Below, in pieces: positions 1 to 4,931 of a stretch of DNA of 11,408 bases; position 1 is the stretch's first letter; every line of letters begins with the position of its first letter. Source of the DNA: an uncultured Clostridia bacterium. GTDB taxonomy: Bacteria > Bacillota > Clostridia > Christensenellales > Aristaeellaceae. Below the pieces are notes generated by a model, which was not told the DNA's origin, ran no database searches, and saw only the letters and a program-made list of their open reading frames with translations. Position numbers and translations under genes: made by a program. The DNA lies in contig CAMKAE010000052.1 in the NCBI GenBank assembly GCA_946410395.1, positions 1 through 11,408 of the forward strand. Direction: 5' to 3'.

Positions 1-698
1 CTGAACCCGGACTCCTCATAGACCGAGAAAAACGCGGTGTTGATGTTGTCGATGGCAGCGCCGTAGTCGCGGCCGTTGTAAGCCTCTTCCGCCGTGTCAA
101 TCAGAGAGAGGATCGTATCGGAGGCCTCCGTCCAGGATTTATACTGATTGCCGGCTTCCTCTCCGGCCAGAGCCGCCCAGGGGTCCGTGCTGACCTGCGC
201 GCCGCTTTGCCAGTAGGTGACAACGGTCTGCGGCTGTGCGGGCTCCATCTTGGCGGCCAGCTTGTTGGCGTCCTCCCGAATCATGGCCTTGAGTTTGTTC
301 AGCTCTGTGCGGACGGCCTTCTGCGTTTCTTCGCTGAGGTCTGTTTTTTTCACCGCGCTCTTGCACGTGGTGAATTCCAGCTCTACGGCGTTCTTGCGCG
401 GACCGGACACATAGGTCATGGTCTGGCGCTCAAATCCCGTGGTCTCATAGACGCAGAAGTACGCGTTGTTGACGCAGTTGTAGGCGCCGGCGTTGTCTCC
501 GGCCAGGTACAGCTCGAATGCTTGGTCAAGGAACTCGTCGATGCGGTCGGCGGCCGAACCCCAGCGGTTGTTCGCCATGTCGTACCGCTCGTCATCCACA
601 AAGTTGTATCGCCTGGCAGCCAGCGCGCCCGCGGGCAGCAGGGCCATCAGCGCCAGGAGAACGGATGCCAGCGCCGCGGCAAGCCGTCTGATTCTCAT
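1..698 (-). CDS. Probable FTR1-family iron permease, N-terminal extracytoplasmic part (truncated by the window edge)
   Basis: The visible 232 residues start with a Sec signal peptide: Arg-rich n-region, hydrophobic core at about residues 6-21, likely cleavage after ALA at 25-27. Two related repeats follow. Residues 64-89 and 207-232 align without gaps with 11 of 26 identities, including the shared Y-x3-D, N-x-A-x-F and VYE-x2-GF positions. The charged helical region between them (about 115-150) looks like a coiled linker. I recall this kind of duplicated N-terminal domain in Firmicute FTR1/EfeU-type permeases, where it precedes the seven-helix permease with its REGxE motifs. The permease part would lie beyond base 1 and is not visible, so the call rests on the repeats and on the DtxR-type operators upstream. 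The start is ATG 698, with AAAGGAAG about 7 nt upstream. It is divergent from the AraC/DtxR pair. Alternative: another secreted helical-repeat protein. Confidence 0.6.
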   Translation of the reverse strand, partial: MRIRRLAAALASVLLALMALLPAGALAARRYNFVDDERYDMANNRWGSAADRIDEFLDQAFELYLAGDNAGAYNCVNNAYFCVYETTGFERQTMTYVSGPRKNAVELEFTTCKSAVKKTDLSEETQKAVRTELNKLKAMIREDANKLAAKMEPAQPQTVVTYWQSGAQVSTDPWAALAGEEAGNQYKSWTEASDTILSLIDTAEEAYNGRDYGAAIDNINTAFFSVYEESGF

Positions 699-740
699 AC
701 CGTGTCTTCCTTTCTGTGCGTTTGCAGTGCGGCCGGGGTA

Positions 741-754
741 TTAGTCGTTCCTAA
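741..754. promoter_or_regulatory. DtxR/IdeR-type operator, box 1
   Basis: The sequence reads TTAG-TCGTTC-CTAA, followed by CC. This is the 4-6-4 palindromic core of the known DtxR/IdeR operator (TTAGGTTAGCCTAACC). It lies just downstream of the predicted -10 of the minus-strand iron gene, at about +4 to +17, where a bound repressor would block transcription. That it is a functional site is inferred from pattern and position. Confidence 0.65.
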
Positions 755-764
755 CCGCGGCATA

Positions 765-793
765 ATGATAGCACATCCTAACCGCGACCGTTA
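765..793 (-). promoter_or_regulatory. Predicted promoter of the FTR1-like gene (extended -10)
   Basis: On the minus strand the -10 is TATCAT (765-770), preceded by TGC (771-773), which makes an extended -10. The -35 region near 788-793 (TAACGG) is poor. A weak -35 with an extended -10 suits an activator-dependent promoter, in keeping with the direct repeats just upstream. The start point would be near 758, leaving a leader of about 60 nt before ATG 698. Confidence 0.5.
768..781. promoter_or_regulatory. Imperfect DtxR/IdeR-type operator, box 2
   Basis: The sequence reads ATAG-CACATC-CTAA, one mismatch from the TTAG-N6-CTAA pattern. It shares the 11-bp stretch TCCTAACCGCG with box 1 (749-759 and 776-786, a 27-bp period). 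It overlaps the -10 hexamer of the predicted iron-gene promoter, so occupancy should exclude RNA polymerase. Confidence 0.45.
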
Positions 794-794
794 T

Positions 795-806
795 CCTGAT
801 ATTGAC
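795..806 (-). repeat. 12-bp direct repeat, copy 1 (candidate activator half-site)
   Basis: On the minus strand it reads GTCAATATCAGG. The identical copy is at 827-838, giving a period of 32 bp, about three helical turns. This copy is at about -37 to -48 from the predicted start point of the FTR1-like gene, a typical position for an AraC-family activator. The adjacent AraC-type gene is the obvious candidate binder, which is an inference. Confidence 0.5.
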
Positions 807-826
807 CTGTTTGCCTGTTCCCGTTG

Positions 827-838
827 CCTGATATTGAC
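827..838 (-). repeat. 12-bp direct repeat, copy 2 (candidate activator half-site)
   Basis: Exact second copy of GTCAATATCAGG, in the same orientation and 32 bp from the first. It falls at about -69 to -80 from the predicted iron-gene start point. It also lies about -51 to -62 from the start point of the divergent araC-type promoter, so it could act on both. Confidence 0.5.
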
Positions 839-854
839 TCTTTTGTCGAAGGCC

Positions 855-882
855 TTGCAGATTCGTTAGTTTATGCTAATAT
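855..882 (+). promoter_or_regulatory. Predicted promoter of the AraC/DtxR-like pair
   Basis: The -35 is TTGCAG (855-860), the spacer is 16 nt and the -10 is TAATAT (877-882), preceded by TGC (extended -10, 874-876). The start point would be near 889. Operator boxes 3 and 4 overlap the spacer/-10 and lie just past the start point, which suggests repression by a DtxR-family protein. Confidence 0.6.
866..879. promoter_or_regulatory. DtxR/IdeR-type operator, box 3
   Basis: The sequence reads TTAG-TTTATG-CTAA, a perfect match to the 4-6-4 palindromic core. It covers the spacer and the first bases of the -10 of the plus-strand promoter, so binding should block the araC-type gene. Confidence 0.6.
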
Positions 883-893
883 ATCGACATAAG

Positions 894-907
894 TTAGTTG
901 CTTCTAA
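894..907. promoter_or_regulatory. DtxR/IdeR-type operator, box 4
   Basis: The sequence reads TTAG-TTGCTT-CTAA, a third perfect match, 28 bp from box 3. It sits immediately downstream of the predicted start point, between promoter and ribosome binding site. Confidence 0.6.
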
Positions 908-973
908 TTACTGATCCGTTCCGCGGGGGGTGCATCAAGGTTGAAGGAGAGGCAGGGCGGCAAGGGAGACCTG

Positions 974-1297
974 GTGAAAGCGGCGCAGGCCTACATGGAA
1001 GCGCACAGCGCGGAAAAGTTTTCCCTGAGCGAAATGAGCGGCGCGCTCTTTGTCAACGGCAGCTATCTCCTGCGCACCTTCCGTCGGCAGACCGGCATGA
1101 CGCTGCTGCACTATCATCAGATGATCCGCTGTCAAAAGGCGGGGGAACTGCTGACGCACACGGACCGGAGCATCTCGGAGGTCGGCGAGGCGGTGGGGTT
1201 CGTGTCATCCTCCCACTTCTCCCATGTATTCAGGCGTGTGACTGGCTGCACGCCGAGCGAGTATCGGCAGCGCCACGCGGGGGAGATGGAGACATGA
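974..1297 (+). CDS. Small AraC-type transcriptional regulator (DNA-binding domain only)
   Basis: The 107 residues form a nearly bare AraC/XylS DNA-binding domain. The first HTH covers roughly the EKFSLSEMSGALFVNGSYLL region. The second includes SISEVGEAVGFVSSSHFSHV, and the family signature FRRVTGCTPSEYR lies near the C terminus. There is no ligand-binding or receiver domain, so any signal must come from elsewhere. I chose GTG 974 because AAGGGAG lies 5 nt upstream and the protein then begins directly with the first helix. The alternative TTG 941 adds 11 residues and has a weaker ribosome binding site. The stop overlaps the next gene's ATG by 4 nt, so the two were probably translated in a coupled way. 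From the divergent layout it probably activates the FTR1-like gene via the 12-bp repeats, which is inferred. Confidence 0.8.
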   Translation: MKAAQAYMEAHSAEKFSLSEMSGALFVNGSYLLRTFRRQTGMTLLHYHQMIRCQKAGELLTHTDRSISEVGEAVGFVSSSHFSHVFRRVTGCTPSEYRQRHAGEMET

Positions 1298-1665
1298 AGA
1301 ACGCGCTGGATCGCTACATCTATTCGATTCTGGCCCTGAAGTAACGGTATCATTGTGTCCGTGCGGTCGACGTGGCGCATTTTCTGCAGATCTCAAAAGC
1401 CTCGGTCAGCATCGCCCTTCGCCAGATGCGCGAGCAGGGGCTGATCGAGGTGGAACAGGACGGAAACCTTCAATTCACCGCAGAGGGAAAAAGGCGCGCG
1501 GAGCTTCTATCCGGACGCGTCTTGTTCTTCTGCCGGATGCTCACCGGCGCCGGGGTGGAGCCGGCCCTGGCGCTGAAGGATGCGGTTGCGTTCAGCTGGG
1601 AGATGAGCGACGCATCCTACGAGGCGTTTCGGAAGATCGCAGCGGACGCGGCTCAGGAGGCGTGA
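1294..1665 (+). pseudogene. DtxR-like (iron/manganese-dependent repressor family) gene with an in-frame stop
   Basis: One reading frame runs from ATG 1294 to the TGA at 1663-1665, broken once by TAA at 1342-1344 (codon 17). Read through, it gives 123 codons that match the start of a DtxR/MntR protein. Helix 1 (residues 4-16) is followed by RYHCVRAVDVAHFL and the winged HTH (ISKASVSIALRQMREQGLIEV, split here around residues 33-53), then a wing ending TAEGKRRAE and a short dimerisation helix pair. The stop is where a Glu codon (GAA) would be normal. The open part after the stop could start at GTG 1372 (97 aa), but it would lack helix 1 and has no good ribosome binding site. The usual metal ligands are also absent: the Cys/Glu-x2-Glu-His site (DtxR C102, E105, H106) is replaced by Val, Ser and Trp in my alignment. 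It could be a pseudogene, a sequence error or a diverged non-metal regulator. Confidence 0.65.
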
Positions 1666-1705
1666 TGGCGGGCGGACTCATTTTCTTCGCGGGCGCGTGA
1701 ACAGC

Positions 1706-1735
1706 AAAACCCCCGGCCGCAGCAGCAGCCGGGGG
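1706..1735 (-). terminator. Rho-independent terminator of rplM-rpsI
   Basis: An 8-bp perfect stem (1710-1717 with 1728-1735, CCCCCGGC/GCCGGGGG) and a 10-nt loop are followed on the minus strand by TTTT (1709-1706). It lies 27 nt after the rpsI stop. There is no T-run on the plus-strand side, so it mainly serves the minus strand. Confidence 0.8.
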
Positions 1736-1762
1736 TCGAAAAGCCTTGAATAATGCGGGTTC

Positions 1763-2152
1763 TCAGCGCTTGGAGAACTGCGGCGCGCGGCGGGCAGCCT
1801 TCAGGCCGTACTTCTTGCGTTCCTTCATGCGCGGATCGCGGGTCAGGAAGCCGTTCTTCTTGAGCACTGCGTGGAACTCGGGGTTCGCCTTGGCGAGCGC
1901 CCGGGAAATGCCGTGACGGATCGCACCGGCCTGGCCGGAGATGCCGCCGCCGTTCACGTTCACCATCACGTCGAAGTTGTTTGTGTTGGTGAGCACCAGG
2001 GGCTGACGGATCGTCATCTTGAGGGTTTCGAGTCCGAAATAGTCATCGATGTCGCGGCGGTTCACAACCACCTTGCCGTCGCCGGGGACCAGACGAACGC
2101 GGGCAACCGCCTTCTTGCGGCGGCCAACAGCATTGTATTCAACCTTAGCCAT
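1763..2152 (-). CDS. rpsI: 30S ribosomal protein S9 (uS9)
   Basis: The 129-residue protein has the normal S9 length. The N terminus carries the family's YNAVGRRKKAVARVRL signature, the middle has NVNGGGISGQAGAIRHGISR, and the C terminus has KKYGLKAARRAPQFSKR, the basic tail that reaches into the decoding centre and contacts P-site tRNA (family knowledge). The ATG at 2152 follows AAAGGAGAAA at good spacing. It lies 29 nt downstream of rplM, as in most bacteria, and the pair shares one promoter and one terminator. Confidence 0.98.
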   Translation of the reverse strand: MAKVEYNAVGRRKKAVARVRLVPGDGKVVVNRRDIDDYFGLETLKMTIRQPLVLTNTNNFDVMVNVNGGGISGQAGAIRHGISRALAKANPEFHAVLKKNGFLTRDPRMKERKKYGLKAARRAPQFSKR

Positions 2153-2181
2153 GTTTCAATTTCTCCTTTCCGCGTCGCTGA

Positions 2182-2613
2182 TCAGATCAGCTCAAGCTTT
2201 TCGGGCTTCTGGGCCTGATGCTCATGCTCGGGGCCGGCATAGACCTTCAGCTTCTTGGCCATCTGACGGCCCAGGGGGCCCTTGGGCAGCATGCCGACCA
2301 CAGCGCGGCGGATCGCGAACTCGGGCTTTTCAGCCATCAGTTTGCGATACTTGGTTTCCTTCAGTCCGCCGGCATAGCCGCTGTGATGATAGTAAACCTT
2401 CTCGTCCAGCTTGTTGCCGGTGAAGACCAGCTTGTCCGCATTGACAATGATGACATAGTCACCAGTGTCCATGTGGGGCGTATAATAGGGCTTGTTCTTG
2501 CCGCGAAGAATGTTCGCAACCTTGCTCGCCACGCGGCCAAACACCTGACCCTCGGCGTCAACGACATACCACTTGCGCTCGATGTCGGCAGCTTTCGGCA
2601 TGAAAGTATTCAA
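2182..2613 (-). CDS. rplM: 50S ribosomal protein L13 (uL13), TTG start
   Basis: The protein has 143 residues, the usual L13 length. It shows the conserved ERKWYVVDAEG start, YTPHMDTGDYVIIVNADK, VYYHHSGYAGGLK and GMLPKGPLGRQMAKKL, and ends in EHEHQAQKPEKLELI. L13 is an early-assembling large-subunit protein. The start is TTG at 2613, because GAGGAGG lies 7 nt upstream and the result begins MNTFMPKAADIERKW, like known L13 proteins. The frame stays open 19 codons further (to 2670), but that would run through the ribosome binding site. A rare start codon on a ribosomal protein gene may limit translation. Confidence 0.97.
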   Translation of the reverse strand: MNTFMPKAADIERKWYVVDAEGQVFGRVASKVANILRGKNKPYYTPHMDTGDYVIIVNADKLVFTGNKLDEKVYYHHSGYAGGLKETKYRKLMAEKPEFAIRRAVVGMLPKGPLGRQMAKKLKVYAGPEHEHQAQKPEKLELI

Positions 2614-2720
2614 AGGGTTGTCCTCCTCAGTCTTTCGTCTCTCCGGGGATGAGCCGCATGATGGTCGCATGCCGCTCTGCGTTCAATAGCTTGCCGGGGC
2701 TGGCGGAGTTATTGATACCA
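2614..2720 (-). promoter_or_regulatory. rplM 5' leader, candidate autoregulatory L13 leader RNA
   Basis: The untranslated stretch from the predicted start point (about 2720) to the TTG is about 107 nt. It can form CAATA/TATTG (2710-2714 with 2684-2688), CTCCG/CGGAG (2704-2708 with 2641-2645) and GCATG/CATGC (2668-2672 with 2656-2660, 7-nt loop). An L13 leader family that binds L13 is known upstream of rplM in low-GC Gram-positives. I cannot confirm that this sequence matches that family's consensus; the call rests on place, length and the possible stems. Confidence 0.45.
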
Positions 2721-2726
2721 ACGCAT

Positions 2727-2755
2727 ATCATACCGAATTTCCGGGTGCTTGTCAA
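2727..2755 (-). promoter_or_regulatory. Strong sigma-A promoter of rplM-rpsI
   Basis: On the minus strand the -35 is a perfect TTGACA (2755-2750), the spacer is exactly 17 nt and the -10 is TATGAT (2732-2727). It is the best promoter in the window, as expected for ribosomal protein genes. The predicted start point is near 2720. Confidence 0.9.
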
Positions 2756-2770
2756 TACCTGAATGCGCTG

Positions 2771-2796
2771 TTTTTCTTGCTTTTCGCGCCTTTTTT
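2771..2796 (-). promoter_or_regulatory. Phased A-tracts upstream of the rplM promoter (UP-element-like curved DNA)
   Basis: On the minus strand three A-tracts of 6, 4 and 5 bases (plus-strand T runs starting at 2791, 2781 and 2771) sit exactly 10 bp apart, in otherwise GC-rich DNA. Phased A-tracts bend DNA. Their position, about -51 to -76, suits contact with the RNA polymerase alpha subunits. The role as an UP element is inferred. Confidence 0.5.
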
Positions 2797-2848
2797 CTGT
2801 TTCGTGCAACAGCCTTGCGGAACAATGTGCTGAAGCAAGAAGGCCGAG

Positions 2849-3568
2849 TCATCCCAGCGGCGCCTTTGCGGCCATGCCGGCGCGGCGCGGATATTGCTTC
2901 GGCGTGGTTTGGACCTTGCGGACGGGAAGGATCCGATGCTGCCAGTCCCGGTCCGGGATTTGCACCTGCACGGCCTCCCCCGCGCTTCCGCCCAGCAGAT
3001 GCGCGGCGCGCCTGCCCTGCGCAAGCTCCTCCTGAAGTCCGGGGCCTTTCCAGCACAGCGCTTCTCCCCCGACGCGCACGAAGGGCAGCAGATACTCGCA
3101 CAACGCCGGCAGCGGCGCGACCGCCCGCGCCACGGCCCGGTCAAAGCGCTCCCGCAGCTCAAGCCTGCGCGCCGCGTCCTCCGCCCGGGCGTGGATCAGC
3201 GTCACGTTTGTCAGGCCGGTTTTCTCACCCACAGCGCCGAGAAAATCGACCCGCTTTTGCAGGCTGTCCAGCAGCGTGAAACTCACGTCCGGCAGTGCCA
3301 TGGCCAGCGGAAGCCCGGGAAAGCCCGCGCCAGTCCCTACATCGACGGCTGTCCCTTTTGCAGGGATCATCCCCGGCACGGTCAGGGCCATCAAGCTGTC
3401 CACAAAATGCCGGTCCAGGGTTTCGTCTTCCTCCGTGACGGCGGTCAGGTCCATGCGCGCGTTCCACTCCGCCAGCAGCGCCATGTACGCCTCCAGGCGT
3501 TCCGCCAGCAGCGCGTCACAGTCAATGCCGCATGCGCGCAGGCGATTCTGAATCTGATCCTGTCTCAT
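2849..3568 (-). CDS. rsmG: 16S rRNA (guanine527-N7)-methyltransferase RsmG (GidB)
   Basis: The 239 residues match the family length. RsmG transfers a methyl group from S-adenosylmethionine to N7 of G527 in the 530 loop of 16S rRNA; in several bacteria its loss gives low-level streptomycin resistance. Visible motifs are RHFVDSL (53-59), the SAM-binding loop VDVGTGAGFPGLPLA (75-89), the acidic end of strand 2 (LLDSLQKRVDFL, 99-110), HARAED (126-131) and VARAVAPLPAL (146-156). The last 30 residues are rich in Arg and Lys, consistent with RNA contact. The ATG at 3568 overlaps the upstream gene's stop by 4 nt, so it is the last gene of a tightly coupled operon. No clear terminator follows. It usually sits beside mnmG and parA/parB, so this location is atypical. 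Confidence 0.95.
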   Translation of the reverse strand: MRQDQIQNRLRACGIDCDALLAERLEAYMALLAEWNARMDLTAVTEEDETLDRHFVDSLMALTVPGMIPAKGTAVDVGTGAGFPGLPLAMALPDVSFTLLDSLQKRVDFLGAVGEKTGLTNVTLIHARAEDAARRLELRERFDRAVARAVAPLPALCEYLLPFVRVGGEALCWKGPGLQEELAQGRRAAHLLGGSAGEAVQVQIPDRDWQHRILPVRKVQTTPKQYPRRAGMAAKAPLG

Positions 3569-4221
3569 TGCTGATGCTCCGTGATCCCGGATATGTTGAA
3601 GTTGCTGTTGTGGATCTGGATGTTGAACAGTTTTTCAACCCAGTACTTGATCCAGGCGATCCCCTCCCGGGCGTGATTCTTCACCCAGTAGAAGCCGCCG
3701 AGCGTCCTGCTGGCGATGCCCGTCGCCTCGAAGCCCTCGTCGCCGGCGATCGCGATCGCCCGGGCCAGATGGTAATCGCTGGTGACGATCACCACGCGCT
3801 TCACATCCTTGTCCTTGAGCAGTTCCGCCGCGTTCTGAAGGTTCTCACGCGTGTTGAAGGAGGCCGAGTCCTTCAGAATCCATTGCTCGGGGACGTCGTG
3901 GGCGATCAGCCAGTCGTACATCACATCGCCCTCCGGCTGCGGCTCATCGCTTCCCTGGGCGCCGCACACCACGATCCAGCAGTTGTGCGCTTTCCAGGCA
4001 TCCAGGCCTGCCTCCAGCCGCCACTCCAGCTGGAGATTGGGCGTGCCGTCCGGCTTCACCTGGGCCCCCAGGACAATCACCGCGTCATAGCTCTCCAGCA
4101 CCGGCAGATGCTGCTCCCGCCAGATGATCATGCCGATCACGCCGAGATAAAACAGCAGTCCGGCGCAGAAGAGAATCACCAGGACGCGGACAAAGATGCG
4201 CAAACCCTTCCTTTTTTTCAT
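3565..4221 (-). CDS. YdcF/ElyC-type DUF218 protein, membrane anchored
   Basis: The 218 residues start with a basic stretch (MKKRKGLR) and one membrane helix at about residues 9-33, with the rest probably outside the cytoplasm. The DUF218 core follows: DAVIVLGAQV, then SASFNTRENLQNA with the conserved Ser/Thr-x-N, and VVIVTSDYHLARA containing the typical His-x2-Arg. Relatives include SanA, YdcF and ElyC; ElyC is linked to envelope and peptidoglycan precursor (undecaprenyl carrier) homeostasis. No reaction can be assigned here. The start at ATG 4221 is chosen because it overlaps the radC stop (ATGA) and gives a proper membrane anchor; the frame remains open 17 codons further upstream inside radC. 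It also overlaps rsmG by 4 nt downstream. Confidence 0.85.
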   Translation of the reverse strand: MKKRKGLRIFVRVLVILFCAGLLFYLGVIGMIIWREQHLPVLESYDAVIVLGAQVKPDGTPNLQLEWRLEAGLDAWKAHNCWIVVCGAQGSDEPQPEGDVMYDWLIAHDVPEQWILKDSASFNTRENLQNAAELLKDKDVKRVVIVTSDYHLARAIAIAGDEGFEATGIASRTLGGFYWVKNHAREGIAWIKYWVEKLFNIQIHNSNFNISGITEHQQ

Positions 4222-4931
4222 AAACCCTTTCTTCCCCGCGGCGTCAGCCGGCCGAGTTCCGCCATGGAGCACGCCTTGCCGTTGGCCGTGATGACATGAT
4301 CCAGCAGCCGGATTCCAAGCGTTTCCAGCAGCCGATAGATTTGATGGGTCGCCGCAACATCCTCCTCAGACGGCTCGCAGAGGCCGTCCGGATGATTGTG
4401 GCAGAGGATGACCGCCTGCGCGCCTAAGTTCAGCGCCGTCTCGGCAATTTGCCTTGGATAGGCGACGACCTCCGTGACGGTGCCCTCGGCGATCAGACGC
4501 CAGCCCAGCACCGCGCGGTTCGCGCCGAGACAGACGGTGTAGAAATGCTCGGTCCGGTGGCCGGTGAGCAGCGCGGCGCAATACTTCCGCGCAGCTTCCG
4601 TGGAGTCGATGACAGTCTTCTGCTCGGCCAGCGACAGCGCATAGCGCCGGAACAGCGGAATCGCCAGGCCGATCAGCGTAGCCGCTTCCTCCCCCACGCC
4701 GTTGACCTGCATCAGCTGCTGCGGCGATGCCTCCAGGACGCCTTTGAGCGAGCCGAAGGTCTCCAGCAGGGTGTGGGCCAGCGGGTTTACGTCTCCCCGC
4801 GGCCTGGCGTAGCACAGGAGCAGTTCCAGGACTTCATGCGGCGCAAAGCCGTCCAGCCCCTCTGTGCGGAAGCGCATCCGCAGACGCTTGCGATGCCCGA
4901 GATGCGCGTTCTTTTCCATCTGTTCATCCAT
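4218..4931 (-). CDS. radC: RadC/JAB1-MPN domain protein (RadC family)
   Basis: The 237-residue protein has the family layout. An N-terminal helical UPF0758 part contains the helix-hairpin-helix VNGVGEEAATLI (76-87), and a C-terminal JAMM metalloprotease-like domain follows. The zinc site is clear: HNHP at 178-181, then Ser188 and Asp191 (spacing H-x-H-P-x6-S-x2-D), with a candidate catalytic Glu at 128. RadC was once called a DNA repair protein, but that role has been withdrawn for E. coli and the real substrate is unknown. The HhH suggests DNA contact. The ATG at 4931 has GGAGGA about 11 nt upstream. It overlaps the upstream ydcF-like gene by 8 nt and the downstream one by 4 nt. Confidence 0.93.
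   Translation of the reverse strand: MDEQMEKNAHLGHRKRLRMRFRTEGLDGFAPHEVLELLLCYARPRGDVNPLAHTLLETFGSLKGVLEASPQQLMQVNGVGEEAATLIGLAIPLFRRYALSLAEQKTVIDSTEAARKYCAALLTGHRTEHFYTVCLGANRAVLGWRLIAEGTVTEVVAYPRQIAETALNLGAQAVILCHNHPDGLCEPSEEDVAATHQIYRLLETLGIRLLDHVITANGKACSMAELGRLTPRGRKGL

Noticed and set aside
207..869. 220-codon plus-strand open frame
   Set aside because: It is antisense to the signal-peptide gene at 1-698, runs through the promoter and operator region, and has no recognisable domain; GC-rich DNA yields such shadow frames.
2797..2812. CTGTT/AACAG inverted repeat as a possible rsmG terminator
   Set aside because: The stem is only 5 bp, and on the minus strand it is followed by an A-run, not a T-run.
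3532..4299. 255-codon plus-strand open frame
   Set aside because: Antisense to rsmG, the ydcF-like gene and radC, which all show clear motifs on the minus strand.
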